Source: Candidatus Pelagibacter sp. (GTDB taxonomy: Bacteria > Pseudomonadota > Alphaproteobacteria > Pelagibacterales > Pelagibacteraceae). From it: a DNA stretch of 13,935 bases. The stretch covers positions 1 through 13,935 of the forward strand of contig JAOHKR010000017.1 in the NCBI GenBank assembly GCA_028101445.1, written 5' to 3'. Of the stretch, positions 1 to 6,803 are shown piece by piece (the first letter of the stretch is position 1; every line of letters starts with the position of its first letter). The position numbers and the translations under genes are program-made. The notes below the pieces were generated by a model. It was given only the letters and a program-made list of their open reading frames with translations. It did not search any database and had not been told where the DNA came from.

Positions 1-241
1 AATTACTTGCTTTATATTTATTTTTTGAAGCAAGTATTTTTAGTACAGACTTATTGTTTAAATTATCCTGTTTAGCATCAAATTCTTTTTCTTCGTGGAA
101 TATTACAATATCAAAATTAGTTTTATCTTTATTTTTACTTGTAAAACCTTCGTGCAAATTAAACTTTAAATATGGTTTAAGTTCAACTAATGTTGAAATA
201 AAACTGGCTGAGCCTAAAACTAAAACGTTTACTTTATGCAT
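1..241 (-). CDS. Unrecognised protein, N-terminal 80 residues (runs off left edge)
   Basis: An open frame starts at ATG (complement of 239-241) and runs off the left edge without a stop. The visible N-terminus begins MHKVNVLVLGSASFISTLVE, a hydrophobic beta-strand followed by a helix, and later contains DIVIFHEEKEFDAK and SVLKILASKNK. This alternation of hydrophobic strands and helices would suit a Rossmann-like or receiver-like fold, but I see no diagnostic motif and do not assign a function. There is no signal peptide. Its start codon overlaps the start codon of the divergent L,D-transpeptidase gene within one ATGCAT hexamer, so the two genes have no intergenic spacer. Codon use is AT-rich like its neighbours. 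That the frame is real is inferred from its uninterrupted length and the tight fit to the neighbouring start; without the rest of the gene the identity stays open. Confidence 0.6.
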   Translation of the reverse strand, partial: MHKVNVLVLGSASFISTLVELKPYLKFNLHEGFTSKNKDKTNFDIVIFHEEKEFDAKQDNLNNKSVLKILASKNKYKASN

Positions 242-727
242 ATATTAATAAAAAATAAAAAGCTTATATACAGGGATTATAGAATAAAATGTGCTGTAGG
301 TAAAAGAGGAATTCGAAAGAAAAAAGAAGAAGGTGATTTTATTACTCCAATTGGCTTATATAAAATAAATTTTGTTTTATATAGAAAAGATAGGATTAAG
401 AAATTAGACACTATTTTAAAGAAATTAATTATAAATAAAAACATGGGCTGGTGCGACGACCCAAAATCGAAAAAATATAACAAACTTATTAATACACCAT
501 TCACTTATAGTTATGAAAAACTTTTTAGAAGAGAAAATATTTACGACATAATTTTAGTTTTGAACTACAATATGAATCCGATAAAAAAAAATAAAGGGAG
601 CGCAATATTTATACACATTGCAAAAAAGGGATATAAGAGCACAGAAGGTTGTGTGGCAATAAAAAAAATTGAGTTAATTAAATTACTTAAAAATATTAAA
701 AAAAGTACAAAAGTAAAAATTTCCTAA
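236..727 (+). CDS. L,D-transpeptidase-fold (YkuD) family protein without signal peptide
   Basis: This 163-residue protein has the YkuD catalytic signature: His127 in FIHIA, then Cys139 in KSTEGCVAIKK, where Cys would be the nucleophile. An N-terminal GKRGI..KKEEGDFITPIG segment (about 22-40) and GWCDDP (71-76) match the small alphaproteobacterial subfamily of YkuD proteins. Family members of this fold form peptidoglycan cross-links or anchor proteins to peptidoglycan in the periplasm. This protein has no recognisable signal peptide or membrane segment, and it starts MHILIKNKK. Close relatives also seem to lack a signal, so its site of action and real substrate are uncertain. The start at 236 fits the family's usual N-terminus, although no Shine-Dalgarno site precedes it. 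The gene is divergent from the partial gene on its left, and its stop codon overlaps the stop of the convergent YggS gene. Confidence 0.88.
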   Translation: MHILIKNKKLIYRDYRIKCAVGKRGIRKKKEEGDFITPIGLYKINFVLYRKDRIKKLDTILKKLIINKNMGWCDDPKSKKYNKLINTPFTYSYEKLFRRENIYDIILVLNYNMNPIKKNKGSAIFIHIAKKGYKSTEGCVAIKKIELIKLLKNIKKSTKVKIS

Positions 728-1374
728 AATCTGGAACCAAATATAGAACTACCTATTCTCACAAACGTGGCTTCATTAGCTACAGCACCTAAGTAATCTA
801 CGGACATACCCATACTGAGATCACTTAAAGCTAAAGATTTGTTTAATTCATTTAGGTATTTAAAATACTTTTTTGCATTTTTGTCATTTGGAGGAATGGC
901 CATAAGTCCTAAAATATTCAATTTAAGTTCTTTAGAACAATAATTATAAAAAGCATCTAATTGCTCTATGGGTATACCAGCTTTTTGAGTTTCATTTCCA
1001 ATGTTTACTTGAATAAAATATTTTAGATTTTTATTCTCATTTTTTTCCACTTTAGCTAAAATATCTGCAAGTTTCTGACTGTCTAAAGAATGAATATAAT
1101 CAAAAATTTTTACAGCTTCTTTAGCTTTATTGCTTTGTAATTTTCCAATCATATGTAATTTTATTTTTTTTTCTTCTTTGTTTATATCAACCCATTTAGA
1201 TGTGGCTTCTTGAACTTTATTTTCCCCAAAATGATTATGTCCGTAGTCGATTAATGGTTGGATGTGGGACAGGGGAAATGTCTTACTAACAGCAATAATA
1301 TTTACCGGTATTGTTGGCTTTAATGACAAAATATTAGATTTTATTTTTTTAAATCTTTCAACTATTGTGCTCAT
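724..1374 (-). CDS. YggS/PLPBP family pyridoxal phosphate-binding protein
   Basis: This 216-residue protein belongs to the YggS (PROSC/PLPBP) family, single-domain PLP-binding TIM-barrel proteins of the cytoplasm. They help maintain vitamin B6 and amino-acid/keto-acid homeostasis and have no established enzymatic activity. Family motifs appear in order: AVSKTFP with the probable PLP-binding Lys31, HFGENKVQEA (48-57), HMIGKLQSNK (74-83), LSMGMSVDYLGAV near residue 190, and the C-terminal RIGSSIFGSRF that helps hold the cofactor phosphate. Length is close to the family norm of about 220-235. The start codon abuts the start of the divergent TenI-like gene (CATATG at 1372-1377). The stop (complement of 724-726) overlaps the stop of the L,D-transpeptidase gene at 725-727. 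No Shine-Dalgarno sequence is visible upstream of the ATG. Confidence 0.95.
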   Translation of the reverse strand: MSTIVERFKKIKSNILSLKPTIPVNIIAVSKTFPLSHIQPLIDYGHNHFGENKVQEATSKWVDINKEEKKIKLHMIGKLQSNKAKEAVKIFDYIHSLDSQKLADILAKVEKNENKNLKYFIQVNIGNETQKAGIPIEQLDAFYNYCSKELKLNILGLMAIPPNDKNAKKYFKYLNELNKSLALSDLSMGMSVDYLGAVANEATFVRIGSSIFGSRF

Positions 1375-1947
1375 ATGTTTGCTTGTAAAAAAAAATATTT
1401 TTTAATAATTGAAAGTATCAAAGATATTAATTTAAGAAACATAAAAAAGCATAATAAATATTCAATAATTTACCGTAATAAACAGTATAAGGAAAATTTT
1501 AACGAATTATTGAAATTTAGAAAAGAATGCAGGCTTAAGATAATAGATTTTTATGTAGCTAATAATATTAAACTTTCTATCCAACTTAACTCGGATGGAA
1601 TTTATTTATCTTCATATAACAAGACTTTTTCAGTTTTAAATATTAACAGAGTTAATTTTAAGATAATAGGATCTGCTCATAGTTTTAAAGAAATTTTTCT
1701 TAAGATGAAGCAAGGTTGTAGCTGTATTTTTTTATCTAAATTATTTTTGGTTGACTACGATAAAAAAGCGCCTTTTTTAGATGTAGTTAAATTTAATAAT
1801 TATCCCAACAATATTCAAAGTAAGCTTGCACCTTTAGGTGGAATTAAAATATCTAATTTGAACAAGTTAAAGATCGTAAATTGTGATTCTTTTGCAGTTT
1901 TATCCGGGGTAAAAAAAAAGCCGGCCATAATTGACCGGCTTTTTTAA
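1375..1947 (+). CDS. Divergent TenI/thiamine-phosphate-synthase-like protein
   Basis: This 190-residue protein has the outline of the ThiE/TenI TIM-barrel family: a strand near IYRNKQYKEN, FYVANN followed by SDGIYLS (matching the ThiE 'IVND ... DGIHIGQED' stretch), IIGSAHSFKEIFLKMKQGCSCIFLSKLF (helix and strand before the phosphate site, near 97-124), and LGGIKISNLNKL followed by FAVLSGV near the C-terminus. In true ThiE these positions carry conserved residues for HMP-pyrophosphate and magnesium binding. Here the Asp of 'ND' is Asn and the QED motif is missing, so I infer a TenI-like or reassigned role rather than thiamine phosphate synthase. The start directly abuts the divergent YggS start codon. 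The last eleven codons are also one arm, loop and second arm of a strong terminator hairpin. Family assignment is fairly good, function unsure. Confidence 0.72.
   Translation: MFACKKKYFLIIESIKDINLRNIKKHNKYSIIYRNKQYKENFNELLKFRKECRLKIIDFYVANNIKLSIQLNSDGIYLSSYNKTFSVLNINRVNFKIIGSAHSFKEIFLKMKQGCSCIFLSKLFLVDYDKKAPFLDVVKFNNYPNNIQSKLAPLGGIKISNLNKLKIVNCDSFAVLSGVKKKPAIIDRLF
1914..1945. terminator. Bidirectional intrinsic terminator overlapping the TenI-like 3' end
   Basis: Arm AAAAAAGCCGG (1914-1924) pairs perfectly with CCGGCTTTTTT (1935-1945) around a 10-base loop. The stem is 11 bp with a GC-rich half next to the loop, and it is followed by a T tract on the plus strand and an equivalent T tract (from A1911-1919) on the minus strand. 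It can therefore end transcription of the TenI-like gene from the left and of the porin gene from the right. It lies inside the TenI-like coding region; that gene's TAA stop (1945-1947) shares the last T of the stem. It is the strongest GC-rich hairpin I saw in the window. Confidence 0.9.
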
Positions 1948-1973
1948 ATGTAAAGTTTTTACAATATGAATTC

Positions 1974-3068
1974 TTAGAATTCCATTGCTAATGAAACAAT
2001 TGTCTTGCTTTCATCTTTACCTGTTGTGTAATCAGAGTTACTTGTATCAACTAGAGATACACCTACTGTAGCACCACCAATATTGTATGCTGCCATAATA
2101 GTATCTTGCTCTGCTGTTACAGACGTTTTAGTGTTTGAAGCTGCAGTAGCTGCAATTGCAACATTTTTTCTTCTTTCAAATTCTTCATTTGTGAAAGAAA
2201 CTGAAAGTTGATCATTTATTGCAAATTCAATACCTAGACCATCAAATCTGTACTGAGTACCACTTGAAACGGTAGCAGTATCAGCTGTGTCAGTAGCATT
2301 TTTATCAACTATAGCTGGCTCTAAATAACCTTGGTATGCACCAATTTTAAAGTTACCAAAAGCGTATTGAGCGTACATGTTACCAGCTGTATTTTCTTGA
2401 CCTAATGCAGCAGTTACATTTCCACCTACTTCAAAATAATCAGCACCGATTTTTAAACCATCGATTGGTGCAGCAGTTATTCTGTATTGTTGTGCAGTTG
2501 TTCCGGCTACAGCTGTATCAGCTTGTAAACCAGCGTTTTTAGCACTGTTACCCTGACCGTCTGCAGTGTTTGGAGCGTAACCAGCAGCACCTTCTATTCC
2601 AAATGGCAATAAGCCAGCTGGAGTGTAGTATGCTACGTGCGCTTCAGCAGAAACGTCAGAACCCATTCCGATTCTTGTCATTGTGTTTGCGTAATCTTGA
2701 CCTACGCCAACAGCACCGATTCCGAAACCAAGTTCAGTAGATAGTCCGCCTTCAGCATCGTAGATACCTACTGTACCTAAGTCACCTAGACCGATTACTA
2801 ACGCAGTGTCATCGTTTGATGCAGCACCACCGTCAGCCATATCTAATTCTGTGTGGTACTTCCAAGTGAAACCATTGTCCAATTCGCCAGAAGCGCTGAA
2901 CATAAGTTCGTTTGAAATACCAATAGCTTTACCTGTTGAGTTTTGGCCACCGTTAATTAAGTAAGTTGCAGTAGCAGAACCTGTTACTTCAAGAGGACCT
3001 GCTTTAGCAACTACAGAAATTAATGAAGCAGAAACTAAAACAGATATTGTTTTAAGTATATTTTTCAT
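1974..3068 (-). CDS. Outer-membrane porin, beta-barrel
   Basis: The product is 364 residues with a classic Sec signal peptide: MKNILKTIS, a hydrophobic core, then AKA with probable cleavage after Ala23 before GPLEVTGSA. The mature protein is acidic and rich in Gly, Ala, Asp and Thr, with alternating polar and hydrophobic strands and aromatic girdle residues, and it ends in SLAMEF, the terminal Phe recognised by the BAM complex. This fits a trimeric general-porin-like barrel for small-solute uptake across the outer membrane, of the kind abundant in Pelagibacter; substrate specificity cannot be told. An AAAGGA ribosome-binding site sits 6 bases before the ATG. The coding sequence is visibly less AT-rich than the flanking genes, consistent with high expression. 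It is a single-gene unit: the bidirectional terminator lies about 28 bases past the stop and a 215-base non-coding region lies upstream. Confidence 0.88.
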   Translation of the reverse strand: MKNILKTISVLVSASLISVVAKAGPLEVTGSATATYLINGGQNSTGKAIGISNELMFSASGELDNGFTWKYHTELDMADGGAASNDDTALVIGLGDLGTVGIYDAEGGLSTELGFGIGAVGVGQDYANTMTRIGMGSDVSAEAHVAYYTPAGLLPFGIEGAAGYAPNTADGQGNSAKNAGLQADTAVAGTTAQQYRITAAPIDGLKIGADYFEVGGNVTAALGQENTAGNMYAQYAFGNFKIGAYQGYLEPAIVDKNATDTADTATVSSGTQYRFDGLGIEFAINDQLSVSFTNEEFERRKNVAIAATAASNTKTSVTAEQDTIMAAYNIGGATVGVSLVDTSNSDYTTGKDESKTIVSLAMEF

Positions 3069-3074
3069 GTTTTT

Positions 3075-3080
3075 TCCTTT
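3075..3080 (-). promoter_or_regulatory. Strong Shine-Dalgarno site of the porin gene
   Basis: On the minus strand the sequence reads AAAGGA followed by six bases (AAAAAC) and then ATG. This is well matched to the 3' end of 16S rRNA and well spaced. It stands out because the other starts I inspected in this window lack a comparable site and mostly rely on overlaps with an upstream gene. Confidence 0.75.
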
Positions 3081-3204
3081 GTTGTTTTAAATTTAATATT
3101 TATTATTAAACATTGATTTTTTAGCAAAAAAGTCGTGTTTTAACTGTTATTTTTACAATACAAGAGCAATTAATTCAGTTTAGTGGTATTTATGCAACTA
3201 TTTA

Positions 3205-3220
3205 AATTTAGCCCTAAATT
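3205..3220. repeat. Inverted repeat AATTTAG-CC-CTAAATT, candidate operator
   Basis: Two perfect 7-base arms are separated by two C residues, centred about 144 bases upstream of the porin ATG and 71 bases upstream of the DUF3576 ATG. Such short dyads are typical of dimeric regulator sites, but an AT-rich background yields chance dyads often, so binding is only a suggestion. Confidence 0.35.
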
Positions 3221-3283
3221 AGCTGTTTATTTAACATTTGTATTGGTAAAATTCCTATATGTAGGCTAAATAATAGATAATTC

Positions 3284-3814
3284 ATGATTTTTTTAAAAAA
3301 ATTATCAAATTTTGTACTAATTTTAGCTTTTTTAACTAATTCCTCATGCGGTTTATATAAAAAAGTTGATCAAAGAGAAATGCCAGATGGTGCTTCAGCT
3401 AAAGCTAGAAAAAATATTGAAGAAGGAAGAGGTGCGGGTTTAGGTGATCTTTTAGGAAGAAGTGGAAATACTAATTATGAATTTAGTACAGCGAATCCTA
3501 TGTGGAGAGCAACACTTGAGACTTTAGATTTTTTGCCCCTAACTACTGTTGATTATTCAGGTGGAACAGTAATTACAGATTGGTACTCTGAAAATAATTC
3601 AAATGAATCTATTAAAATAACTGTAAGATTTTTATCTAATGAAGTGAGATCTGATAATTTAAAAATCATTGTTCACAGAAAAAAATGTTCGAATCCCTCT
3701 AATTGCACAACATCTCTGCTTAAAGGTAATAAAATAGAAACTGAATTAATAACCACTATTGTACAAAAAGCAGCTCTTCTAGAACGTGAAGACAAAAAGA
3801 AAAAGAAAAAATAA
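3284..3814 (+). CDS. DUF3576 family exported protein, probable lipoprotein
   Basis: The 176-residue product matches the alphaproteobacterial DUF3576 family, usually encoded directly upstream of leuS as here. The N-terminus is a signal sequence: basic FLKK, a hydrophobic stretch, then TNSSCGLY with Cys22 as the probable lipidation site. Ser residues at -1 and -2 fit a lipobox, but the -3 residue is Asn, so lipidation is likely rather than certain. The conserved core runs through [16 protein letters not shown] (about 71-86), GGTVITDWY and KITVRF. A Cys-x5-Cys pair (KKCSNPSNC, near residue 137) could form a periplasmic disulfide. The C-terminus is a charged EDKKKKKK tail. The molecular function is not known; location and family suggest an envelope role. 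It is the first gene of the plus operon, 8 bases before leuS. No Shine-Dalgarno site precedes the ATG. Confidence 0.85.
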   Translation: MIFLKKLSNFVLILAFLTNSSCGLYKKVDQREMPDGASAKARKNIEEGRGAGLGDLLGRSGNTNYEFSTANPMWRATLETLDFLPLTTVDYSGGTVITDWYSENNSNESIKITVRFLSNEVRSDNLKIIVHRKKCSNPSNCTTSLLKGNKIETELITTIVQKAALLEREDKKKKKK

Positions 3815-3822
3815 AATTCAAC

Positions 3823-6336
3823 ATGGAAAGAGTAAATTTTCAGGCTATTGAGAAAAAATGGCAAGAAAAATTTTCAAAATTAAATTTATATAGAAAAAAA
3901 GCTAAAAAATTTTATTGTCTTGAAATGTTTCCGTACCCTTCTGGTAAAATTCATATGGGTCATGTTCGAAATTATACAATCGGGGATGTTATTGCTCGAT
4001 ATAAACATTTAAACGGTTTTAATGTTCTTCATCCGATGGGTTGGGATGCTTTTGGATTGCCTGCTGAAAATGCCTCCAAAATAAATAATTTACATCCCAA
4101 GGAATGGACAAAAGAAAACATTGAGATCATGAAAAATCAGCTTAAAGCACTTGGTTTATCAATTGATTGGAATTTAGAAATATCGACGTGTGATAAAGAA
4201 TATTATAAGCACCAACAAGAGATTTTTATTGACTTCTATAACCAAGGTTTAATTTCTAGAAAAGAAACATACGTAAATTGGGATCCTGTAGAAAAAACTG
4301 TTTTAGCTAATGAACAGGTAATTGATGGTAAGGGTTGGAGATCAAATGCAACTGTTGAAAGAAAAAAACTTTCACAATGGTTTTTTAATATTACCAATTT
4401 TTCTGATGAATTATTAAATGATTTAAATTTATTAGAGGGTTGGCCTGAGAAAGTAAAAACTATGCAAAAAAATTGGATTGGCAAATCTTATGGGTGTGAA
4501 ATAAATTTTGAAATTGAAAATAATAATGAAAAAATAAAAGTCTTTACTACAAGACCTGATACTATATTTGGAGCTAGTTTTATTGCTTTATCTGTTGATC
4601 ATAAGTTAAGTGAATCATATATTAATTCTAAAGATTTTAAAATTTTTAAAGCAGAATGCGGAAAGACTGGGACCACTGAAGAAGCTTTAGCAAATTCTGA
4701 TAAGTTAGGTTTTAGTACTGGCTTATTTGCTAAACATCCTTTTATTGCTAACAAAAAAATACCTATATATTTTGCTAATTTTATTTTAATGGATTATGGA
4801 ACAGGAGCAATTTTTGGGTGCCCAGCTCATGACCAAAGAGACTTTGAATTTGCCAAGAAATATAATCTAGAAATTATTAAAGTTGTTGAAGATAAAGATA
4901 ACAAAGCAGATCCTATTGAAGCGTTTGTTGGTCAAGGGAAAATAATTAATTCTGAATTTTTAAACGGTTTAAGTATAAGTCAAGCAAAGGAAAATATTAT
5001 TGATCGATTTGAAAAAATGAAAATTGGAAATAGAAAAACCCTTTATAGACTAAAAGATTGGGGCATTTCAAGACAGCGTTATTGGGGATGTCCAATACCT
5101 ATGATTTACTTAGAAGACGGATCAGTTGTACCAGTTGAAAAAAGTGAGCTACCAATCGAACTACCAGATGATATTGATTTAAACTCTCAGGGAAATCCAC
5201 TAGATAAACACCCTCACTGGAAAATAACTACTCAAAAATCTACGGGTAAAAAAGCCGTTAGAGAAACAGATACATTAGATACATTTGTTGACTCGTCTTG
5301 GTACTTTCTACGATTCTGTTCTCCTAATCATACATCATCTCCATTTAGTGAAGAAAAAGCAAATTATTGGATGCCAGTAGACCAATATATAGGTGGTATC
5401 GAGCATGCAATTCTTCATCTTCTTTATTCAAGATTTTTTACTAAAGGTTTAAAACAATGTAATAAAAATTTTAAAATTTCAGAACCTTTTAAAAATTTAT
5501 TTACACAAGGAATGGTTTGTCATGAGTCTTATAAAGATCTTAAAGGAAATTGGCTATATCCAGAAGAAATAGAAAAAATTAATAATATTAAAGCCGTAAA
5601 AAAATCTGACAAATCTAAAGTAACTATTGGCATGCCAGAGTCTATGTCTAAATCAAAAAAAAATACAATTGATCCTGAAACAATGATTAAACAATATGGC
5701 GCAGACTCAGTTAGATGGTTTATTTTATCTGATAGCCCTCCAGAAAAAGATGTTCAGTGGTCAAATACTGGTGTTGTATCTGCTAATAAATTTTTGCAAA
5801 AGATATGGAACCTAAACATTTTAATATCTAAACGAAAAGATGTGGAAATTAATAAATCTCATGAAACAAAATTTATATTTGAAGTGAGCTCATTTATTAA
5901 TAAGATTGATTTAGCTATTAAAAAATTTAGATTTAATGTTGCTATTGCTAATTTTTACGAAATATATAATTTATTTAGAGACTCGGTTGAACTAAACATT
6001 AGTAATAAGATTATAAAAAATAAAATCATAGATATTATGAAACTTTTAATGCCTTTTATTCCTCATTTAGCAAATGAATGTTTGGAAATTCATAATTGCA
6101 AAATTAATGACAATTGGCCTGAAATAAAGAAAAATTTAAAAGAAAAAGTTAAGATGGCTATCCAAATTAATGGCAAAACACGTGATGTAATTAATATTGA
6201 TAAAGATATTGAACAAGATGTGGTGAACAATTTGGTCCTTAAACAGTCAAAGGCAGAAAAATATGTTAAAAACAAAAATATTAAAAAAACAATTTTTGTA
6301 AAAAATAGAATAATAAATTACATAATTACAAACTAA
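3823..6336 (+). CDS. leuS: Leucyl-tRNA synthetase
   Basis: This class Ia aminoacyl-tRNA synthetase charges tRNA-Leu with leucine in the cytoplasm. At 837 residues it is slightly shorter than the E. coli enzyme (about 860). The HIGH-type motif is HMGH (44-47) after FPYPSGKI. The inserted CP1 editing domain includes TTRPDTIFG and [19 protein letters not shown], where the second Asp of HDQRD (Asp340) matches the editing-site Asp that binds the amino group. The core resumes with [11 protein letters not shown] (412-422) and [18 protein letters not shown] (from about 481). The KMSKS-type motif is SMSKS at 607-611: the first Lys is replaced by Ser while the second Lys is kept. The anticodon-binding helical domain and a C-terminal tRNA-binding domain follow ([14 protein letters not shown]). 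The stop overlaps the lptE start by one base (TAATG). Confidence 0.98.
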   Translation: MERVNFQAIEKKWQEKFSKLNLYRKKAKKFYCLEMFPYPSGKIHMGHVRNYTIGDVIARYKHLNGFNVLHPMGWDAFGLPAENASKINNLHPKEWTKENIEIMKNQLKALGLSIDWNLEISTCDKEYYKHQQEIFIDFYNQGLISRKETYVNWDPVEKTVLANEQVIDGKGWRSNATVERKKLSQWFFNITNFSDELLNDLNLLEGWPEKVKTMQKNWIGKSYGCEINFEIENNNEKIKVFTTRPDTIFGASFIALSVDHKLSESYINSKDFKIFKAECGKTGTTEEALANSDKLGFSTGLFAKHPFIANKKIPIYFANFILMDYGTGAIFGCPAHDQRDFEFAKKYNLEIIKVVEDKDNKADPIEAFVGQGKIINSEFLNGLSISQAKENIIDRFEKMKIGNRKTLYRLKDWGISRQRYWGCPIPMIYLEDGSVVPVEKSELPIELPDDIDLNSQGNPLDKHPHWKITTQKSTGKKAVRETDTLDTFVDSSWYFLRFCSPNHTSSPFSEEKANYWMPVDQYIGGIEHAILHLLYSRFFTKGLKQCNKNFKISEPFKNLFTQGMVCHESYKDLKGNWLYPEEIEKINNIKAVKKSDKSKVTIGMPESMSKSKKNTIDPETMIKQYGADSVRWFILSDSPPEKDVQWSNTGVVSANKFLQKIWNLNILISKRKDVEINKSHETKFIFEVSSFINKIDLAIKKFRFNVAIANFYEIYNLFRDSVELNISNKIIKNKIIDIMKLLMPFIPHLANECLEIHNCKINDNWPEIKKNLKEKVKMAIQINGKTRDVINIDKDIEQDVVNNLVLKQSKAEKYVKNKNIKKTIFVKNRIINYIITN

Positions 6337-6803
6337 TGAAAAAGATTATTTTAATTATTTTCCTCCTCATATCAATAAATAATTGTGGTTTTAAAATAGC
6401 TGAAAAAAAAACACTTAGAGGATATTTTATTTCAGAGATTAATGCATCTGGCGAAGGAAGAATTAATTATAAAATAAAAAATTTATTAAAGGCAAACTCA
6501 ACTGATAATGCTTTAAAAAAATTAAAAATAACATTAAATACTAACAAAGAAAAAATAATTAAAGAGAAGAATATCAATAATGAAATAACAAAATATCAGA
6601 TAAACATAACAACAAAAGTAAAGTTTAAAGATGATATACTAAAATTGTCAGGTGATTTTACAATTAATGTATCTGGTGAATACAAAGTAGTAGCAAAACA
6701 TATCCAAACTATTAATAACGAAAAGAAATTACAGAAAAATTTAGCTGATGAAATAGCAGATAGAATTATTGAAGAGCTTAGTGATAAATTAAATGATCTA
6801 TAA
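6336..6803 (+). CDS. lptE: LPS assembly lipoprotein LptE-like
   Basis: This 155-residue protein starts with a short lipoprotein signal, [20 protein letters not shown], with Cys17 as the lipidation site. The rest has the LptE pattern: CGF near the N-terminus, a strand and helix region, then NKEKIIKEKNINNEITKYQINITTKVKF, and an extended C-terminal helix (EKKLQKNLADEIADRIIEEL). LptE plugs and stabilises the LptD translocon that inserts lipopolysaccharide into the outer leaflet of the outer membrane. Sequence conservation is low in this family, so the call also rests on position: leuS-lptE-holA is a very widely conserved order in Proteobacteria. The start shares one base with the leuS stop, and the 3' end overlaps holA by 11 bases, implying translational coupling. 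It is short and lysine/asparagine-rich, as expected for this genome. Confidence 0.85.
   Translation: MKKIILIIFLLISINNCGFKIAEKKTLRGYFISEINASGEGRINYKIKNLLKANSTDNALKKLKITLNTNKEKIIKEKNINNEITKYQINITTKVKFKDDILKLSGDFTINVSGEYKVVAKHIQTINNEKKLQKNLADEIADRIIEELSDKLNDL

Larger units (their letters stand above)
3069..3283. promoter_or_regulatory. Divergent regulatory region between porin and DUF3576-leuS operon
   Basis: This 215-base non-coding stretch is the only sizeable gap in the window and must hold the promoters for the porin (minus) and the DUF3576-leuS-lptE-holA operon (plus). It contains the porin Shine-Dalgarno site, an all-AT inverted repeat TTTAATA-N5-TATTAAA at 3092-3110 in the likely porin leader, an inverted repeat AATTTAG-CC-CTAAATT at 3205-3220, and a small palindrome CCTA-TATG-TAGG at 3254-3265. 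On the plus strand, TTGGTA (3243-3248) and TAAATA (3267-3272) spaced by 18 bases are a possible sigma-70 pair that would give a nearly leaderless transcript for the gene at 3284. For the porin I found no convincing -35/-10 pair. Promoter positions are inference in such AT-rich DNA. Confidence 0.55.

Noticed and set aside
277..504. Open frame on the minus strand opposite the L,D-transpeptidase gene
   Set aside because: A shadow of a well-supported gene; hydrophobic low-complexity translation with no recognisable motif.
1968..1982. GAATTC repeated around the porin stop codon
   Set aside because: Two six-base copies three bases apart, explained by the E-F-stop codons and chance; no mobile element or attachment site signs.
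3687..3698. tRNA T-loop-like sequence GTTCGAATCCC
   Set aside because: Flanking bases do not form a T-arm or acceptor stem, no anticodon arm lies upstream, and the bases are in frame within the DUF3576 gene (K-C-S-N-P-S).
6179..6184. Third CACGTG hexamer in leuS as a possible parS
   Set aside because: Only the six-base core matches; the flanks (AAAACACGTGATGT) lack the TTTC/GAAA arms.
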